DNA of 64,000 nt, from positions 33,725,026 to 33,789,025 of the forward strand of contig NC_060234.1 of NCBI RefSeq assembly GCF_021155775.2. Reading direction: 5' to 3'. Of this stretch, positions 23,350 through 36,959 are shown piece by piece. Source of the DNA: Neodiprion pinetum (lineage: Eukaryota > Arthropoda > Insecta > Hymenoptera > Diprionidae). Under the pieces are notes generated by a model that made no database searches, had not been told where the DNA came from, and saw nothing but the letters and a program-made list of their open reading frames with translations. How positions within the stretch are numbered: position 1 is the first letter of the stretch; each line of letters opens with the position of its first letter. The position numbers and the translations under genes are program-made.

Positions 23350-26300
23350 AAAAAGTAATCTGTCTCATTCCCGCGGTCTGTTGTAGCCTTTCCCTGACCA
23401 GACCGTGAGGACTTATCGCGGGTTCCCTGTGCCGGTGGAGAGAGCTTCGTTCCGCTTCGGGGTGCAGGACGAGCTCTGGTCCACTTGTTCGATTAGTACC
23501 TGAAGGCCGTATAATGCCCACCTTAAACAGGGGTGTCGGTGGAGGAATCTTTTAACAACCCTCCACGCCTTATGCCACCGGTTCGTCAGCCTTTTGAGGA
23601 ACAGTCAAGTCAAAATCAGGATCTATTCGCAGTGGAGCCGTCCATTTCTGACCGCAGAGTGAAATCTCCGGAGCTGGTAACGCGTTTTTTATTATTATTT
23701 TGAATTTATTTTCTCGCGCATATACAGTGCACGGAATAAAATTTTACTAAGGAACTTTCGGTAAAGGATCAAGTCCACGCCTTGCATGTCGACAGCTTTC
23801 ACTGTGATTTCATCCAACAGTTGGGAGTTCTACGAGCTCACTGATCCTGAAGCGTACCTCATTATTATACGATATTTCATAAGCTTAGTAAACTGAACGT
23901 ATTAAGTAACTAAACTAAGCTCCGGGCTATGTAATGATTTCCTTGAAAATTTAATAAATACGAGTAAGCGAACATACAACTGGATCGTCAATATGTTTGA
24001 TTTATTCTTCTACTTTATAATTCCAATGAGCAGGATATTCAGATAATTTACAGAAGAAGGTTCTGCTTGAACAGTTGAAAGTATAGAAATTTTAAGCGGT
24101 AGAATGTCACCGGTATATTGGAAAAATCTGGGGAATATCCCATCCAGCGTCGCTAGATTAAAGGAACTTCACTAAAGCGTAATAAAACGGTATCTAAGAA
24201 GAAGAAAAAACGGTGGCATCATTCGTAGAACTGCTTGACATGGACTTAAGAACAAAACAAATAAACATTTCATCAATAAGAATAAAATGTTGATTATAAT
24301 AAATGCGATTTGCGCGGTGAATTCAGCCAAGCGTTCGTCGAGTAACAACCTTGGGCGAAACGCATGAAATTGCATTGAATTGAAAGACTACTAATGACGA
24401 GTGATTAGATGAGAGAGTATCTGTAACTGGCACTGTAATCACAGTATCAATTGCAGCTGACGTTTGGCTTTGTCCGTTTCAAAGCGTTTGAGTGAGCAAA
24501 AAATATCTCTAAGGGGCAGATGGCAGAGCCAGAGAGGCAGAAGGAGTTTCCGGAGGTCAGAACACGAGACTTTCACGCCTTCGGAATGACAGATAAAAAC
24601 TTGTAATCCGAGTCCGTAGGGATTTTGCTCAAAGTTTGAAAAATTCCATTCAGGTAAATCGAACGGCTGCACAATTACGATCGCCTTGTACTTTGATACC
24701 GAGGTTAACAACCTGTGAGCTTCTATTCGTGCGGGGACCTGGAATAGTTATCGTCTAGACTCGGTGGGTTCCTTGTGCCACCCGCATAGCAGAGCCCTTA
24801 TGGCCAAGGTTTTACAAGACGATTTCATAAGCGATTAGATAAGGCGGTCCCATGGCCCGGGATCAGACCCCAAGGTTTCGTAAACTGGATTTTTATCAGA
24901 AAAACAAACACGTCATTTTAGGTTGACGATAAGAGGTCCCTTCGGTACCGGTGACGGGGAATCAGTTTTCGATCCACCGTCTCTCTGAACCCCTAAAAAC
25001 CTCGGGTCCGGACGGTCGAATACGGTTTCCGGTCTTCTTACCTCGCCTTGGTAAAGTTTTAAAAAAACCCACTCGACGGACTAGTAAGGCGCGATAGAGA
25101 CTTGTTACGTGTCAAGTGTTTACGTGCAGCTTCAATGCGCTCAATAGCATTCAGTTCGCAAGATAACAGTAATACAATCTGTTACATTGACTGCAGTTCC
25201 ACAGCGATAAGGTAGGTCATCCGCCGATTGACGAGCTTGCACTCTTCTACGCGTCTTCAGATCCAACGCATCGCTCTCACTGCAATCTCTCACAGAATTA
25301 AAAATAGTCACTGGCACTAAGGTTCGATTTCTATAGTTAGTCACCGATAAGCAATAATTGCATAACAGCGAAAATAGTCTGCTGCGGATAGTCGCTTCCA
25401 GCCTCGGATTCATCTCTCAATCTCTACTTAGTTCAAATTCACGGAAAGCCTTTATTATCGAAACCACGTGCCCGTGGTAACGAAACGGAATGGATCCGCT
25501 GATGGAGTTGATGCGGCAAAAAAGTCTAAGCAGAAAAAACAACTTGCTACGGTTTGACAGTGTCGAACAAATTCGTGACCGAATTTTAGCGAGCAGGGGG
25601 ACGCGTCACGGATGGTTTCCCTCAGCGAAGCCCGGAGGGGTTCCTCAGGGGTCTTAAGGGGGCCTCGGAAGGATCGCAACCTGAGCCTTCCTCGTGATCC
25701 CAAGTGACCTAATTGGGACCACCGGGGTCGCCCAAAATCACTCGACCAATCCCAGCGCGTCCTCGAACATCTTCTAACTTCTAATTGGCTTGATTTATTT
25801 TCAAAGGTTTCGATATAACCGGCTTAGTTTTCCGAAATTCCTCGAGGAGTTATCGATATTGGCGAAAGGATTCCGCCCGGGCTTTCGGCTAAGTTCGAGG
25901 TCAAGAATTTTGACGATGTTAACATTTCAATTTTTTAGTCTTGAACCGGATCCTGGAACATGACCCACTGAATGGGATAGCTGAGCTATCCGGGACTCAA
26001 TGGGGGACTTTTCATTCAAGGAATCACATCTGTTTCTCTCGTAGTCTCGTCGTGTTGCAGTAGAAGCCAATTAATTCACGTAGGGCACCACGTTGCAAGT
26101 CTCATCTACCGTATGGTGACCGGTAGACGAATCTTATCAGCAATTGAACGTTACGCTTCGGAATTAATCCGTATCATATACGCTATGGTCTGCACGTTTT
26201 TCTTGTCTTATCACCCTCTCAAACTGATTTATTTCTTGAATCTACTCTACCATCTGCGTTTGGTGCAATGCAAGAAGAGCTACTCTGCGTGACCCCGTCT

Positions 26301-27480
26301 CTCACAGCCAGCGGCAAGCCGTGCAGCAAAATCTAGACAATCCATGAATTTCGATGGATGTTCAGTCCGCAAACTATAGCATTGGGAGCATCGAGGTCGT
26401 TCCCAAATCTTCAATCTAACAATAAGTGAAACGAATATTCTACTCGATACACTTGATACAGATACGACATGACGCAACCATTTTCAAATACCTTATTATA
26501 TAATGAAGATAGGGTTGTTTTGTCGCCGTCAAATTCCTCGAACAAAGATCGTTCGTTATTAGACGGATTTTCCTCTCACCACTTCCGCCCTGTTGTTATT
26601 ATGAACTTGATTTGAAGTACAAAGGCGTCCGTGCTTCTTTAGCGTCTTTCTGAGAATAGCTTGCGAGTCGCTTAAAACGGATGGCGTCACACTGATGCAG
26701 AAAATTCGGCGGAATGTCGTGATCGGCGGAAATGCAAAGAAAGACAACGGCAACGCCCAAATATTTACGAATTCGAACTTTCTTCGTATTTTACTGCCAT
26801 CTTGTGGCCTTTCGGATGAGTCTTGGACTTATAATTAAATTACTTTTCCGAGTGTTGTGTAACGAGGAATGGGAAGAGACTTTACGAACCGGTTAATTCG
26901 AGATAATGAACCACGTTTAAACGATAGTCACTTCACCATATCGCAGTCTGTATAATAGGTCTCCAAAGAACGACTGTCACCGTCAAACTCCGTCGTAGAG
27001 TCTCAACAACCGTGTCCCAAGTATGCCGCCGCTGTTACACGGCGTTTCTCTTGCCTTACGATTACCTATAATCGATTGCTGTACAAATTGACACGCCTAA
27101 AAACGTATCTGTTTGCAAGTTACTTGAACCTGGCACAGAAACACTCAATAATTATACACAATTGAACACCCACCAAAATATTCCTCTTACTATCATCTCA
27201 CAATCAGATTTTGATTCTAGCAGAAGTTTCCTCCTACTAACATTATTGTCATATATTATACGTACCGGTCCAATTTGCCGTATACTTAGTAGACTTTCAA
27301 CGGTCCAGATTTAAGAAATTTCCGTCCGATCACGGCACACAATCTGTTCCACAAGCAAATACCCCGCGGCGTATTACGAGCTTGATAAAACTTTCTTCCA
27401 GCATTAGGCATGTGTGTCCGACGTGCGCTTATCGTCACGAACAGCGCGGGATCTCCGATAGTGCGAGGACCTCGATTTCA
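23350..27480. other. Intergenic sequence with no recognised gene
   Basis: Alternating AT-rich and moderate-GC sequence. Short frames only; no splice pairs, repeats or RNA-like elements identified. Confidence 0.4.
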
Positions 27481-28960
27481 TAACCGCAACGCGCATGAGT
27501 AGCTCCGCGGTAATACGCGGGGGGCAAAGGGGGCAAGGGTTTAGAGGAAGGGGTGAGTCAACCCTCTCGGATCAGCATTCCCCGGAGGAAAGCCGATCCT
27601 TGAGTGATCTCGGAACATGCCTGCGTACACGTATCTCTGAAACAAATATGCGTGACGGGTGACAGAGAGCCCCCCTCAGGGTACCGTGCGTGGGACAGAG
27701 AGTGTGCGTTCCTCGCCCTCGCGTGGGCACCTTGCGTCCGTCCGTGCGCAGGCCGCAGGTATCGAGGCGGCTCGAAGACGGGGGATTGTTGCCGGTGGGT
27801 AACGACCACCGGCAACGTGCCGTGCGCGCAGGGCGCAGGTACGCAGCTCACGCATGCACGGACGCATCGCGCACGCACAAACGCAGGTAGGACCCGGGGC
27901 CCTCCTCGAGGGATAAAGGCCCGGCACAATAACGACAGCGGCACGGCATCGAGAGTTCCTCGAGGTGCGGCTCCGAGTCGCTTATTCTTACCCTTCTGGA
28001 CGTCTTCGCGACGTTTCCATCACCCGCGCGACGGCGCCGGAATCAGGCGATCTCTGGGTGAACAAGGCGTACACAGAGGGAGAGAGAGAGAGAGACGGTT
28101 GTGGGATGAGTAGAGTGAGGAGCCGTCGTTGTGCCGTGGCAGGGGGCCGTCGTATATTAGGATGATGCTCGCGTATATGCGCGCGCCCGGTGAAGAACCG
28201 CTGGGTTGTTTGAGCCCTGGTACACCTCCGCAGCGCAACGGGAAGAAGCTGCCTCCCTGCACGGTTGTACGTACATATATGTACGTAGGTGCGTGCATGC
28301 ACACCTAGTAACTACCATGAGTAAATTCGACCTCCTCTACTAGTGCAGGCGGCGCTCGACGACCCCGCGGGCTCTCTCTTATTCTTCATTCGCTCTCGCA
28401 GGGGATTCTCTGCAGGACCCGGCGAGATGCTGTGCGTGTATCATTTTCTCGCGTGTACGTAGGTACATGTGCGGCCCGCACTCCAACACTAGCATACCAA
28501 TGCTCATGGTGTGCACCAGCAGCGGCAGCAACAGCAGCAACGGCAGCAACGGCAGCAACAAGAGTGTGTGATGCGTAGGTTGGCGAAGCGCGCGCATCAT
28601 GCGTGGAGAGCCTGCCTGCCTCCTCCTCTCCTCCTGCCATACCCCCCTCTTTCCCTCCACCCTGGCCCCTTCCCCCTCCACCGGCCTTCTCCTCCTCGCC
28701 GCCGTTTCCTCCGCTCTCCGGGACGCGTATCGGGGCCCTTCGGGGCCCTCGAGGCCCGCGCCACACCATCAACCACGCGTATAGAGACCCTGAAAAAAGA
28801 GAGACCCAAATCCCATGCTCGCCAACCGGCCGGGGACTCGCCCCGGACCCGCTACGAAGTCGGGTAGGACCTTCCTCCGTGACTCGCCGCTCAGTCAGAA
28901 ACCATCCTTGGGATCACGCGGCCAGCCTGCGAGCGCTGTCCATGAAAATTCGAGAGTAGA
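27480..28960. other. GC-rich island with simple repeats
   Basis: About 1.5 kb rich in CpG, with GCGCAGG-type and CGCACG-type repeats at 27.7-27.9 kb, GAGAGA at about 28080-28095, and a CAG/CGGCAG tract at 28516-28561. Overlapping frames are open on both strands across most of it, so none can be chosen as coding. A promoter or CpG island is the simplest reading. Confidence 0.4.
28516..28561 (+). repeat. CAG/CGG trinucleotide tract
   Basis: About 15 triplets, mostly CAG with interspersed CGG and CAA. In no frame does it lie in a supported coding exon. Confidence 0.8.
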
Positions 28961-28979
28961 GAAACCCACGTGTCGTACC

Positions 28980-29384
28980 ATTGTATGCCTACAAGTAAAC
29001 AGTCGTTGGCTGTTTGGCACTTTGGTTGAATTTGTAGTTGATTTTTTTTTTTTTTTTTTTTTTACCAGTTGTTTGCTTTTTCCACTTTACTCTCTCACTC
29101 TCTCACTCTCTCTCTCTCTTCTCTGCGTTACAAACGGTCGTTTGTTATTGTTGTCTCTGTGAAACTGATCATCGTTCTCACCCTTGAAGTTACCTGGATC
29201 TGAGGGGGTTTTTCAATATTTTCGTTATTGAGATACTCGTATAGTTTTACACGATCATTCTATTACTTCTTTTTCAACTTTTATTTGTTGTGTGAACAAT
29301 TCGTAACAGTGACATGAAGAAGGTTCTTCAGTTTCAAAGTTGATCCCTAAAAACGGATAGTTTGACCCTGCTGACATACTATTG
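28980..29384 (+). other. Possible untranslated exon ending at a consensus donor
   Basis: A poly-T run (29042-29063) and a TCTCTCAC repeat (about 29090-29120) precede unique sequence. It ends ATTG followed by GTGAGTA (GT at 29385-29386), a near-perfect donor. The only ATG near the end (29312) opens an 8-codon frame. It could be a distal 5' UTR exon of a plus-strand gene such as the sugarbabe-like gene 15 kb downstream, but no matching acceptor can be proven. Confidence 0.2.
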
Positions 29385-29389
29385 GTGAG

Positions 29390-32300
29390 TACCGTCACGG
29401 AGTTATTCCTCTTCCTAATTCCTATACGTATATGTATGTATTCTTTTCGCCGTCATTGTTGGGTTTGGTCAACCTTATACCGGATCTGGACCTTGTGGCC
29501 TCAATAATCAAACGCAATCGACCTTTGTTCATTATTTTACCTGTTGTAAGATTTACGTACACGCAATATGTACGAAATGTTTCTTTCGAAATTTTTTGTT
29601 GAGACGACAGCAGTTACTTCATTAGCATCGTATTATACAGATAATAACAATAATAATAATAATACGACCGATCGTTCAAAGACGTGCAGAGTATTTGTTA
29701 GAATGAAATGTAATTGACTAACGAGCAAGTCGGCCAATGTCCATGATCAAATGAAGAACAATGCAGTTTGTACGCCAGGTAGAAATATGCGACCGGAGGT
29801 ATTCATTTCGGGTTCATTCCAAGCGATAACCCGTTCGGAAGCTAATCGGGATTCAGAAGCATTCGAGGGAAATTAGTTAACCGTGTTTTAATCAACTCGA
29901 CTCACTCCAAGTGAGCCAAAGAAAGATAAGCGAGGACACACGATGCCGCTCGGACCGAAACGTACTCTGGCCTCCAGCCCGCATCAATTTCTGTCCTCTG
30001 GATCATGATTGTTCGTTACAGGCGAGAACTCTCGCGTTTGCGTTATGTGAAAGAATTGAAATGGACGACAATGAGAAATAATCGAGTAAAAAATCACTGA
30101 GCATGAACGACAGGGAAAGCAACAAGCAAGTTTTAACGTAATCACGAATTAAGAAACCATCAATTCGGTTATAACGAAAGAGTATCAGGAGCGTTGATCA
30201 CTGAAAAACAGTGTAAGTGAATTCAAAGTCTATATGCGAGGTATTCGTGTTGGTGGAAGGCAGCTTCCTCTCGTCTCGAAGAAATACGTTGGCAATTTTT
30301 TCTTTTCCACGTGTGACATAAGAAGCGAGAAAAATCTCGTCAGCAGTCTCCCACACTTTGTATGGACGTACGATTTTGCGCAAGGGCATTGAGACGCCTG
30401 CATGGGGGGATACGAAACTCCGACAATCGATTATTGTTATGGCATTTGGTGGTACTCAGAATCCGAAATCTCTGTACCTGACCTGAGATAATCCCATCCT
30501 GGGGTCCCATAGAATACACGCTCGGTCCCCCATGGACAGAAATGGTAACCTTAGGGGTGTAGGCCAAACCCCGGTTATTGTCACGGTGTAGCGAATCTCA
30601 CAGCGTTGTCACCCTGAGCTGTGGGCTCCTAGTTAGGGGAAAGTTGTGCGTTTCCTTCTCTCTGGTTTTGGAAAAGGGGATGGAAATGTCCGTCTTTCTG
30701 TATCTATGGGAAAAAATTTTCAAAGTTTTCTTTTCCTTTTCTCAAATCGAAGAACCGTTTTCCCGCAGAATATTCTCTCTTATATTTCTGTACATGATTC
30801 ATTGCCATGAAAACAAAATTAGTGCAATTCTCTACTAACGATAAGCTGTCTGTAGAAGATTTAATTTTCAATCTCAGAAATCAGTGTCAGATATAGTTTA
30901 AATTGCGTGATACATTATTCATCGAACCAAAGTTAAACCAATAAATCGTAAACGATTATATCAATCTCCTTTATAATTGTTCAGCATTGAGATTGACAAC
31001 GCCACGTTAAACCCTCGTCACAAATTCTTCTCAAGGATTAGCCGAGGACCGACCAGCAATTCTATTTTGAACACGTACTGTGTATATTTATCATTGCTCG
31101 ACGATCTTTCATCAAACTAGTGATATAACATTTTTTTCGTAGCTTGTAAAAATAAATTCAAACATACCTTGACCGTTTTTGAACTGTGATAATTCGTCTG
31201 AAAAAAAATAACGAAATTATATTAATACGCTGGTTAAAAAACTTGATCATATGTAGAACCAGAACGAAAAACCGGACCTCAGCGATCGTTGTACACGAAG
31301 AAACAAATGTATAATACCAAGATAAAGTCACCGTCTAACGATCGCCCGTATACCAAAGCCGGCAATGGACGTAGGTCCGTTACCAGCTACATCCGTTGGA
31401 CGAGAATAGAAGAGAAAGAGTGAATCTCACCTATGAACCGTGGGCAACCGTTAGATCGAGTCCGGGCCGTTTTAAATTTTTTAATCACGGCTAGAAACAC
31501 CTTAAATCGGGGATAGCGCCTCGCAGTACGGGACGAAAGGTCCCAAACGGCGATCCTGATGAACCGGTATCTTCCCGCAGGACCGTTGCAATTTCTTCTC
31601 CCCGTGTCCCAAATGGGAAAGACAACTCGTGGGGTGTGACTTGTCCTCGTCTGCAAGAATACCGAATATACAGGTTTCATTCATTCGTATGTTAATGCCC
31701 CTCTCGTGGAGGTTTTTTGGCCGCACATGGCAAGGGAGAGCGAAGGAGAAAAAGTAGGAGAGAGAGAGAGAGAGATACGGATAGTACCGGCTTCCGCAGT
31801 GTCCCACCGAGGAATCTTGCGCGTTACACATTTGCATACCTTCGTCCCGCCTGGGGAATCCCTGCAGGTTACCTACCGTCCGTGGGAACACACGCCACGC
31901 GGCGTATCCGCTCTCCGCGTCTCAACAAAGTCTATAGAGGCGGATTCTGGCCTAGGTGTGCGTGCCCCGTCGATGATGATCCCAACGGTCGGTCGGTTGC
32001 CGCAATCCTGCAACAAACGGACGGAGGAAGGACGGATCCGTCCGCGGGGGTTCGAAAGCGTCGCCGATGTGTGCGTGTCCGGCAAAACAACCACCGTCTC
32101 TCGAACAATGCGGTGTGTTTGGGTCGATTTTCGTTACGCGACCGCATTGTGCGCCACCCGCTGCAGGAACCAACTTTGTTGGGACCTTTGTGGTCGAGGA
32201 GGTTGCTGGCAAAGGCCGTAAAGAGATACCAGCAGCTCCGCGTGCTACCTAGAGACGTCCGAAACGTTGGACCACCACGAGTCTCGCCGAGCCAATGCAA

Positions 32301-35300
32301 TTAGCAACAATGCCGAGCGGCCCCCCCGCCAGGATGCGGCCGAGAAGCTCTCCGCGCCTTAGACGCCTTCTACGACCTTTCAACTCGCATAAATCTTTAC
32401 GCGTATATCAAGCCGGGTTTCATATACGTTTTTACGGCGTCGCGTCGCCACCGCGGCCGGTGACTTCGCGCCATTCGACTCGGTAGTAAACATATCGAAG
32501 GTGGATATTTATCCCGGTAACAAACGCACACCTTCACCTTCGCGCATATACTTAACGGAAAGGTGAACTACGCGCAACGTTGCAGGGTATTGACCACCGA
32601 CTCATAACGCGACACCTTTGACTTTCCCCTTACCGATTTACGATCGGTACAATCCGCTACCCTCGTACGACGGTATTTATTATCAAATTATTGTTTAGAA
32701 ATCGCTGTAAGAAATACGCAACTGTAGGTGCGCGAGTGTGATCAAACGTAACGTTTATACCTGTAAAGCTGTATTCCAGATAAGCGAGAGCAAACGATTT
32801 GTCGTAGACTTTGAACGACAAGTAAAATTTTTTACTTCGATAGTAAATTTCGGACAATATTTTAGAGGATTCATTCTCATGCACATCGATTAATTTCTTT
32901 GAAAATTTACCATTCGTGTTTTAGGTATAGTGGAACATTGTTTATTGACCGTTTACGACTGTGATAATAATTAAGACTGTAAACCGTTGCGAAGGCATTA
33001 ACCAAAACACTTCCATGATCATATCCCTCGAGAATGCAATGAAACGTAAACAGTATTAGTATCAGTGCTTTTGCTAATCGACATCCGGTCGGCGTAAAAA
33101 CCTGGACAGAGGCGTGCAGCGTGTGTAGGTTCTTCTACTAATGTTATAAATATCGCTAGATCATCAATATCGCTTTATCGCTGCACACAGGATGCATAAC
33201 GCGTTAAACGAGAACGACGCACTTTTCAATTGAACAAAGTTGACTCGAGAAAAATAAGAAAAAAACTCGTTTTTGGTTTTCTCCAATACCAATTCAACAA
33301 ATCCCAGTGAATTTTCTTGTTCTTTCAACTGCGGGATCTATCTAAATGGTCTTTTCGTCCGCGAGTAATATTTTACAATCAATTTGTCAAGATCATACGA
33401 ACGTGATCGGGTACGAACGTGAATAATACACCGATCCGTTGAACAAGTCGTTCAACGAGACAGCCTACCATCGGATAGAATTGCAAGACTAACAAATCAA
33501 AAGTACGGTCCGTATCGTTAACAAAAAAAGGACTTGTATATCGCTTGAATAAGAATAATGATCGGCAAAATATTTGTAGGAAGAAACGTACTATAACCAC
33601 GTTCGTGATACCGGATTGAAATTTTGTCGATCCGATGCGATACCAAGGTATTACAAGGTATATGACACGGTCATAAATAATCATAAGAAGCGGTTGTCTC
33701 TACTCGTTACAAAAACACAGGTACGCGGCGAACCGAGTTTCAGGATGTTTCTCATAGCCACAGTGTAGGCGATTAGATTGATTGGCCCCGAATCGGTCGG
33801 TGCATGTAATGGCCTGAATTACGCGCTGTGAACCATTCCGCTGCGGTCGTCGGTGAAACACCGTTCGAGCATTCGTTCCCTCCTGCCGTATGTACACCGA
33901 ACCGCGACTTTCGGCCCGGATCGGGAGTTTTTCCACAGCGTTACAAGGAGCCGCGATGCGGAAGACGGACGAAGAATCCCGGCCGTTGACGGGAAGAGCT
34001 CTCGGATCTTCGTGTGTGGTCCTCGCGGTCAGCGAGAAGTGTCATTCCCCGTCGTGTGTGGCGCGGACCGTGGCACGAAACTATCGCGTATTTTTTTTCC
34101 CCTCTTTTCCGCCTCTACAGGCTTGGTGACATCTTACAATATCCTCTTTTAGGTCGCTGCTCTGTATATGGTCACCGCTAAGACCGGCTGAAAGAGGACA
34201 AAGAGAACCTCGTGGGCGCCGAAGGTGATGCAGGCCCGTGTACGAAGGGAAAGGTGAAAAGAAAGAGAGAAAGAGATAAGGAAAGAAAAGAATCGAAGAG
34301 TGATAAAGAATGAACCCACACGTTTTATTGCCGGCGGAGAATTAATCCCGATAGATATATCCGTAGAAGTGCGTAATCTTCCTTGTCCTTGTTTCTCTTT
34401 TCACTGCGGATCCCGCATTCCGTCCTGCAGGGGGAACCACGCGTGCGGCTTGAAAAACACCTCACGGAAAATACTCAGCAGTAATTACCGTTCGGAGCCT
34501 TTGGTCTCAAAAAGATCCTAATCTTTTCCCTAAACGCCCACGCAAGCCAATAATTAATCACAAATTTCACACCTCGGTGGATTCACCCTGCCGCTGCTGG
34601 CTGCAGGCCCGTATACGCGTCCAGGGATGTTCGGCTTTAGGTATACCCGTGCGCACTAGACGGTGCAGACCTGCGGGACACTCCTTCTGGGTCTTCCCCC
34701 GAACGGCGGGAATGAATAGCCCTGAGACGCTTCGCCGTAAAACGCCATGAAACTCCATGGAACGCCGTGGTAGTGCGACGAATGGGTAAACTGACCCGCA
34801 TTGACAAATGATTTGGTTCTACGGTGATGCAGTCTAGGTGCGGAGACCTCCCACGTCGCCTGTCTGCCGTCGGCTCGGTCAAGAGAGACGGAGAGAGGGA
34901 GAGAGACGGTGCCTGGTAAACGATCCTTCAATTTTCCGGCATCCTTCTTATGCAAGGCCTTTACGGATGTATACCTGTGTATATATATATACTTGTATAT
35001 ATGCATGTACAAGAAAGGATGTGACGTAACTGCGTGGGTAATTGACGGGGTCGTGGAGGTTCGCGGTTAACATTGACGCCCAATTTCCTTACATTTTATC
35101 AAGTGATTCGGTCCCGAGTTCCGTGATGCTCGTAGCCTTGCAAACATACTCATTATGCAAACTTGACGTGTCAGTAGCTTGAAGGGTTGATAACTGGGAA
35201 CGTCAGTTTTGAAAAAAAAAAGTGTGCGAATGCGCGGTCCGACCGCGGGCCGAAGACGAGCCGCAACTCTCGGTGAGAAACTGAATAAAAATCAACCAAG

Positions 35301-36930
35301 TCTACCCCCGTTGCCCTTCATTTTGAAAATCAACATAATATATTCCTCCCAGGGGGCCGGATGCCCCCTGTAATTTGAACCCGAATGGATGGATCCGGCG
35401 ATACGGTATCCCCCCGCAGAATGCATTTCCATAATTCGTTCTTTAAACATTATTTTTAATAGGTTCGTGGCGCCAGCAACCGACAAAGGGGCTAAGGGCA
35501 AGGGCGAGTGAGTTAGTTATAGCAATATACCTGTGGACGCGCCTATATACGCGTGCATGCACGCCAGCTTGCACGCACACCTACGAACGCCCAACGAGAA
35601 TAGGTAAAAGTAGCCGGTCGAGTTGAGTCGTTCCGCGTCTCGGCTCCGCGTGGGATTCGCAAGGGATTTGAGAAAACGACGGGTGAAAGTTCAGGCGAAG
35701 TCGTTCCTCTCGCGCTGCCACGCAGACGCGTGGGGTGTCTCTCCGGGGTGAAACATAAATACGACTCACCCGATACGGTTCACCGTATTTTCCCGAAACA
35801 CGACATTGCAGGCTGCGTGTGGTCCTCCCTCTCACATACCATAAAACGACTCCGTTTACCGGAATCTGCCGAGATTTGCATTTGCTTGACGCACGGTGGG
35901 TATAGCGGAGGGTATAATACTCCGGTGTTTACATTTGTCGAAGGGTACCGGGCCCCCTCCTTTGCTTGGGACAATATTGGACGACGGCCTCGACCGCAGC
36001 CGGCCTGCGCACTTTCGTCGGGGGAACCACCCTGCGGGCATTCCTCTTCTCTTTAATTCGTCCTTGAGGGATAAAAAAGCGAAGAAAGCTTAGAATCGGA
36101 AAGAATTTATAACTGTACGAATCGGTCACATTCTTGATACAAAATATAAATAAATATGCGCAGTCTTCGAATGGCGAAATGATTGCATTCTTCCTCCGAT
36201 CAGAATAAAAAAAATAAATAAATAAATAAAAGAAAAAATATTCGTTCAACTTGAGGTACCTGTACACGAAATTGCGCCGGTGGGGTTAATTTATCGTTTA
36301 TCCTGGCTAAGAGTGGAATATTAATATTGCAATGGCGTGTCGAGCTCGAATATAACGAACGAGACAGAGCACGGCTACTGGTCGCAGCGGGAGACCGCGG
36401 TAGGGGTCCAGGTCCACGTCCCGCAGCCGCTGCTGCTGCTACCAAGAAGATTCTCCGCTCTTGGTCCCTTCCTCGGCCCCCGAGGCATCATCAACAACAA
36501 CCACCGTCCGCGGCGGCGCGCGGCGTACTATATACTTCGGTTTGTTCCCTCCGACATACAATATAAGGTACAATATGTAACGTCGCCATTGCAGCACGGC
36601 CGCTGATGTCCTTCTACCGTAGATCATGCGGGCGGCTACGATTTGCCTGAGTGTGCGTGAACGGGCGTTACACTATACGCACCTTGTTCTCGGTAACGCT
36701 GCAGGATCTGTGTGTGTGTGTGTGAAGAGTACTCCGGAGGAAACGACGGGATTAACCAAACGAGCAAACCGAGTTATTCATCTTCGGTTATAGACATTCT
36801 TCATAATTATCATCGACCGGCCCTGAGGACCTGCAGAATTTTTCGTCGTTCTTCGGACACGTCGACGTGCAGAGAGAGAGAGAGAGGGAGAATGAGAGAA
36901 AGAGAGAAAGATCTCCTCGCTGACAAGACG
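29390..36930. other. Intergenic or distal regulatory sequence, no gene recognised
   Basis: Mixed composition with short AG/GA simple repeats (31757-31775, 34250-34290, 34880-34905, 36870-36910). Many overlapping frames occur at 31.7-32.3 and 35.6-36.6 kb on both strands, none with a domain or consistent codon signal. Confidence 0.4.
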
Positions 36931-36939
36931 AGAAAGGGA

Positions 36940-36959
36940 GGGGGGGGGGGGGGGGGGGG
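36940..36959 (+). repeat. Poly-G run of 20
   Basis: Twenty consecutive G after an AG-rich tract. A second run of 14 G lies at 37692-37705. Such runs are prone to sequencing-length error. Confidence 0.9.

Noticed and set aside
27558..28959. Ten or more overlapping open frames
   Set aside because: The same GC-composition effect. No frame has consistent codon bias or recognisable motifs.
31502..32304. Overlapping frames of 60-195 codons
   Set aside because: Three frames on each strand are open together; products are Arg-rich without domains.
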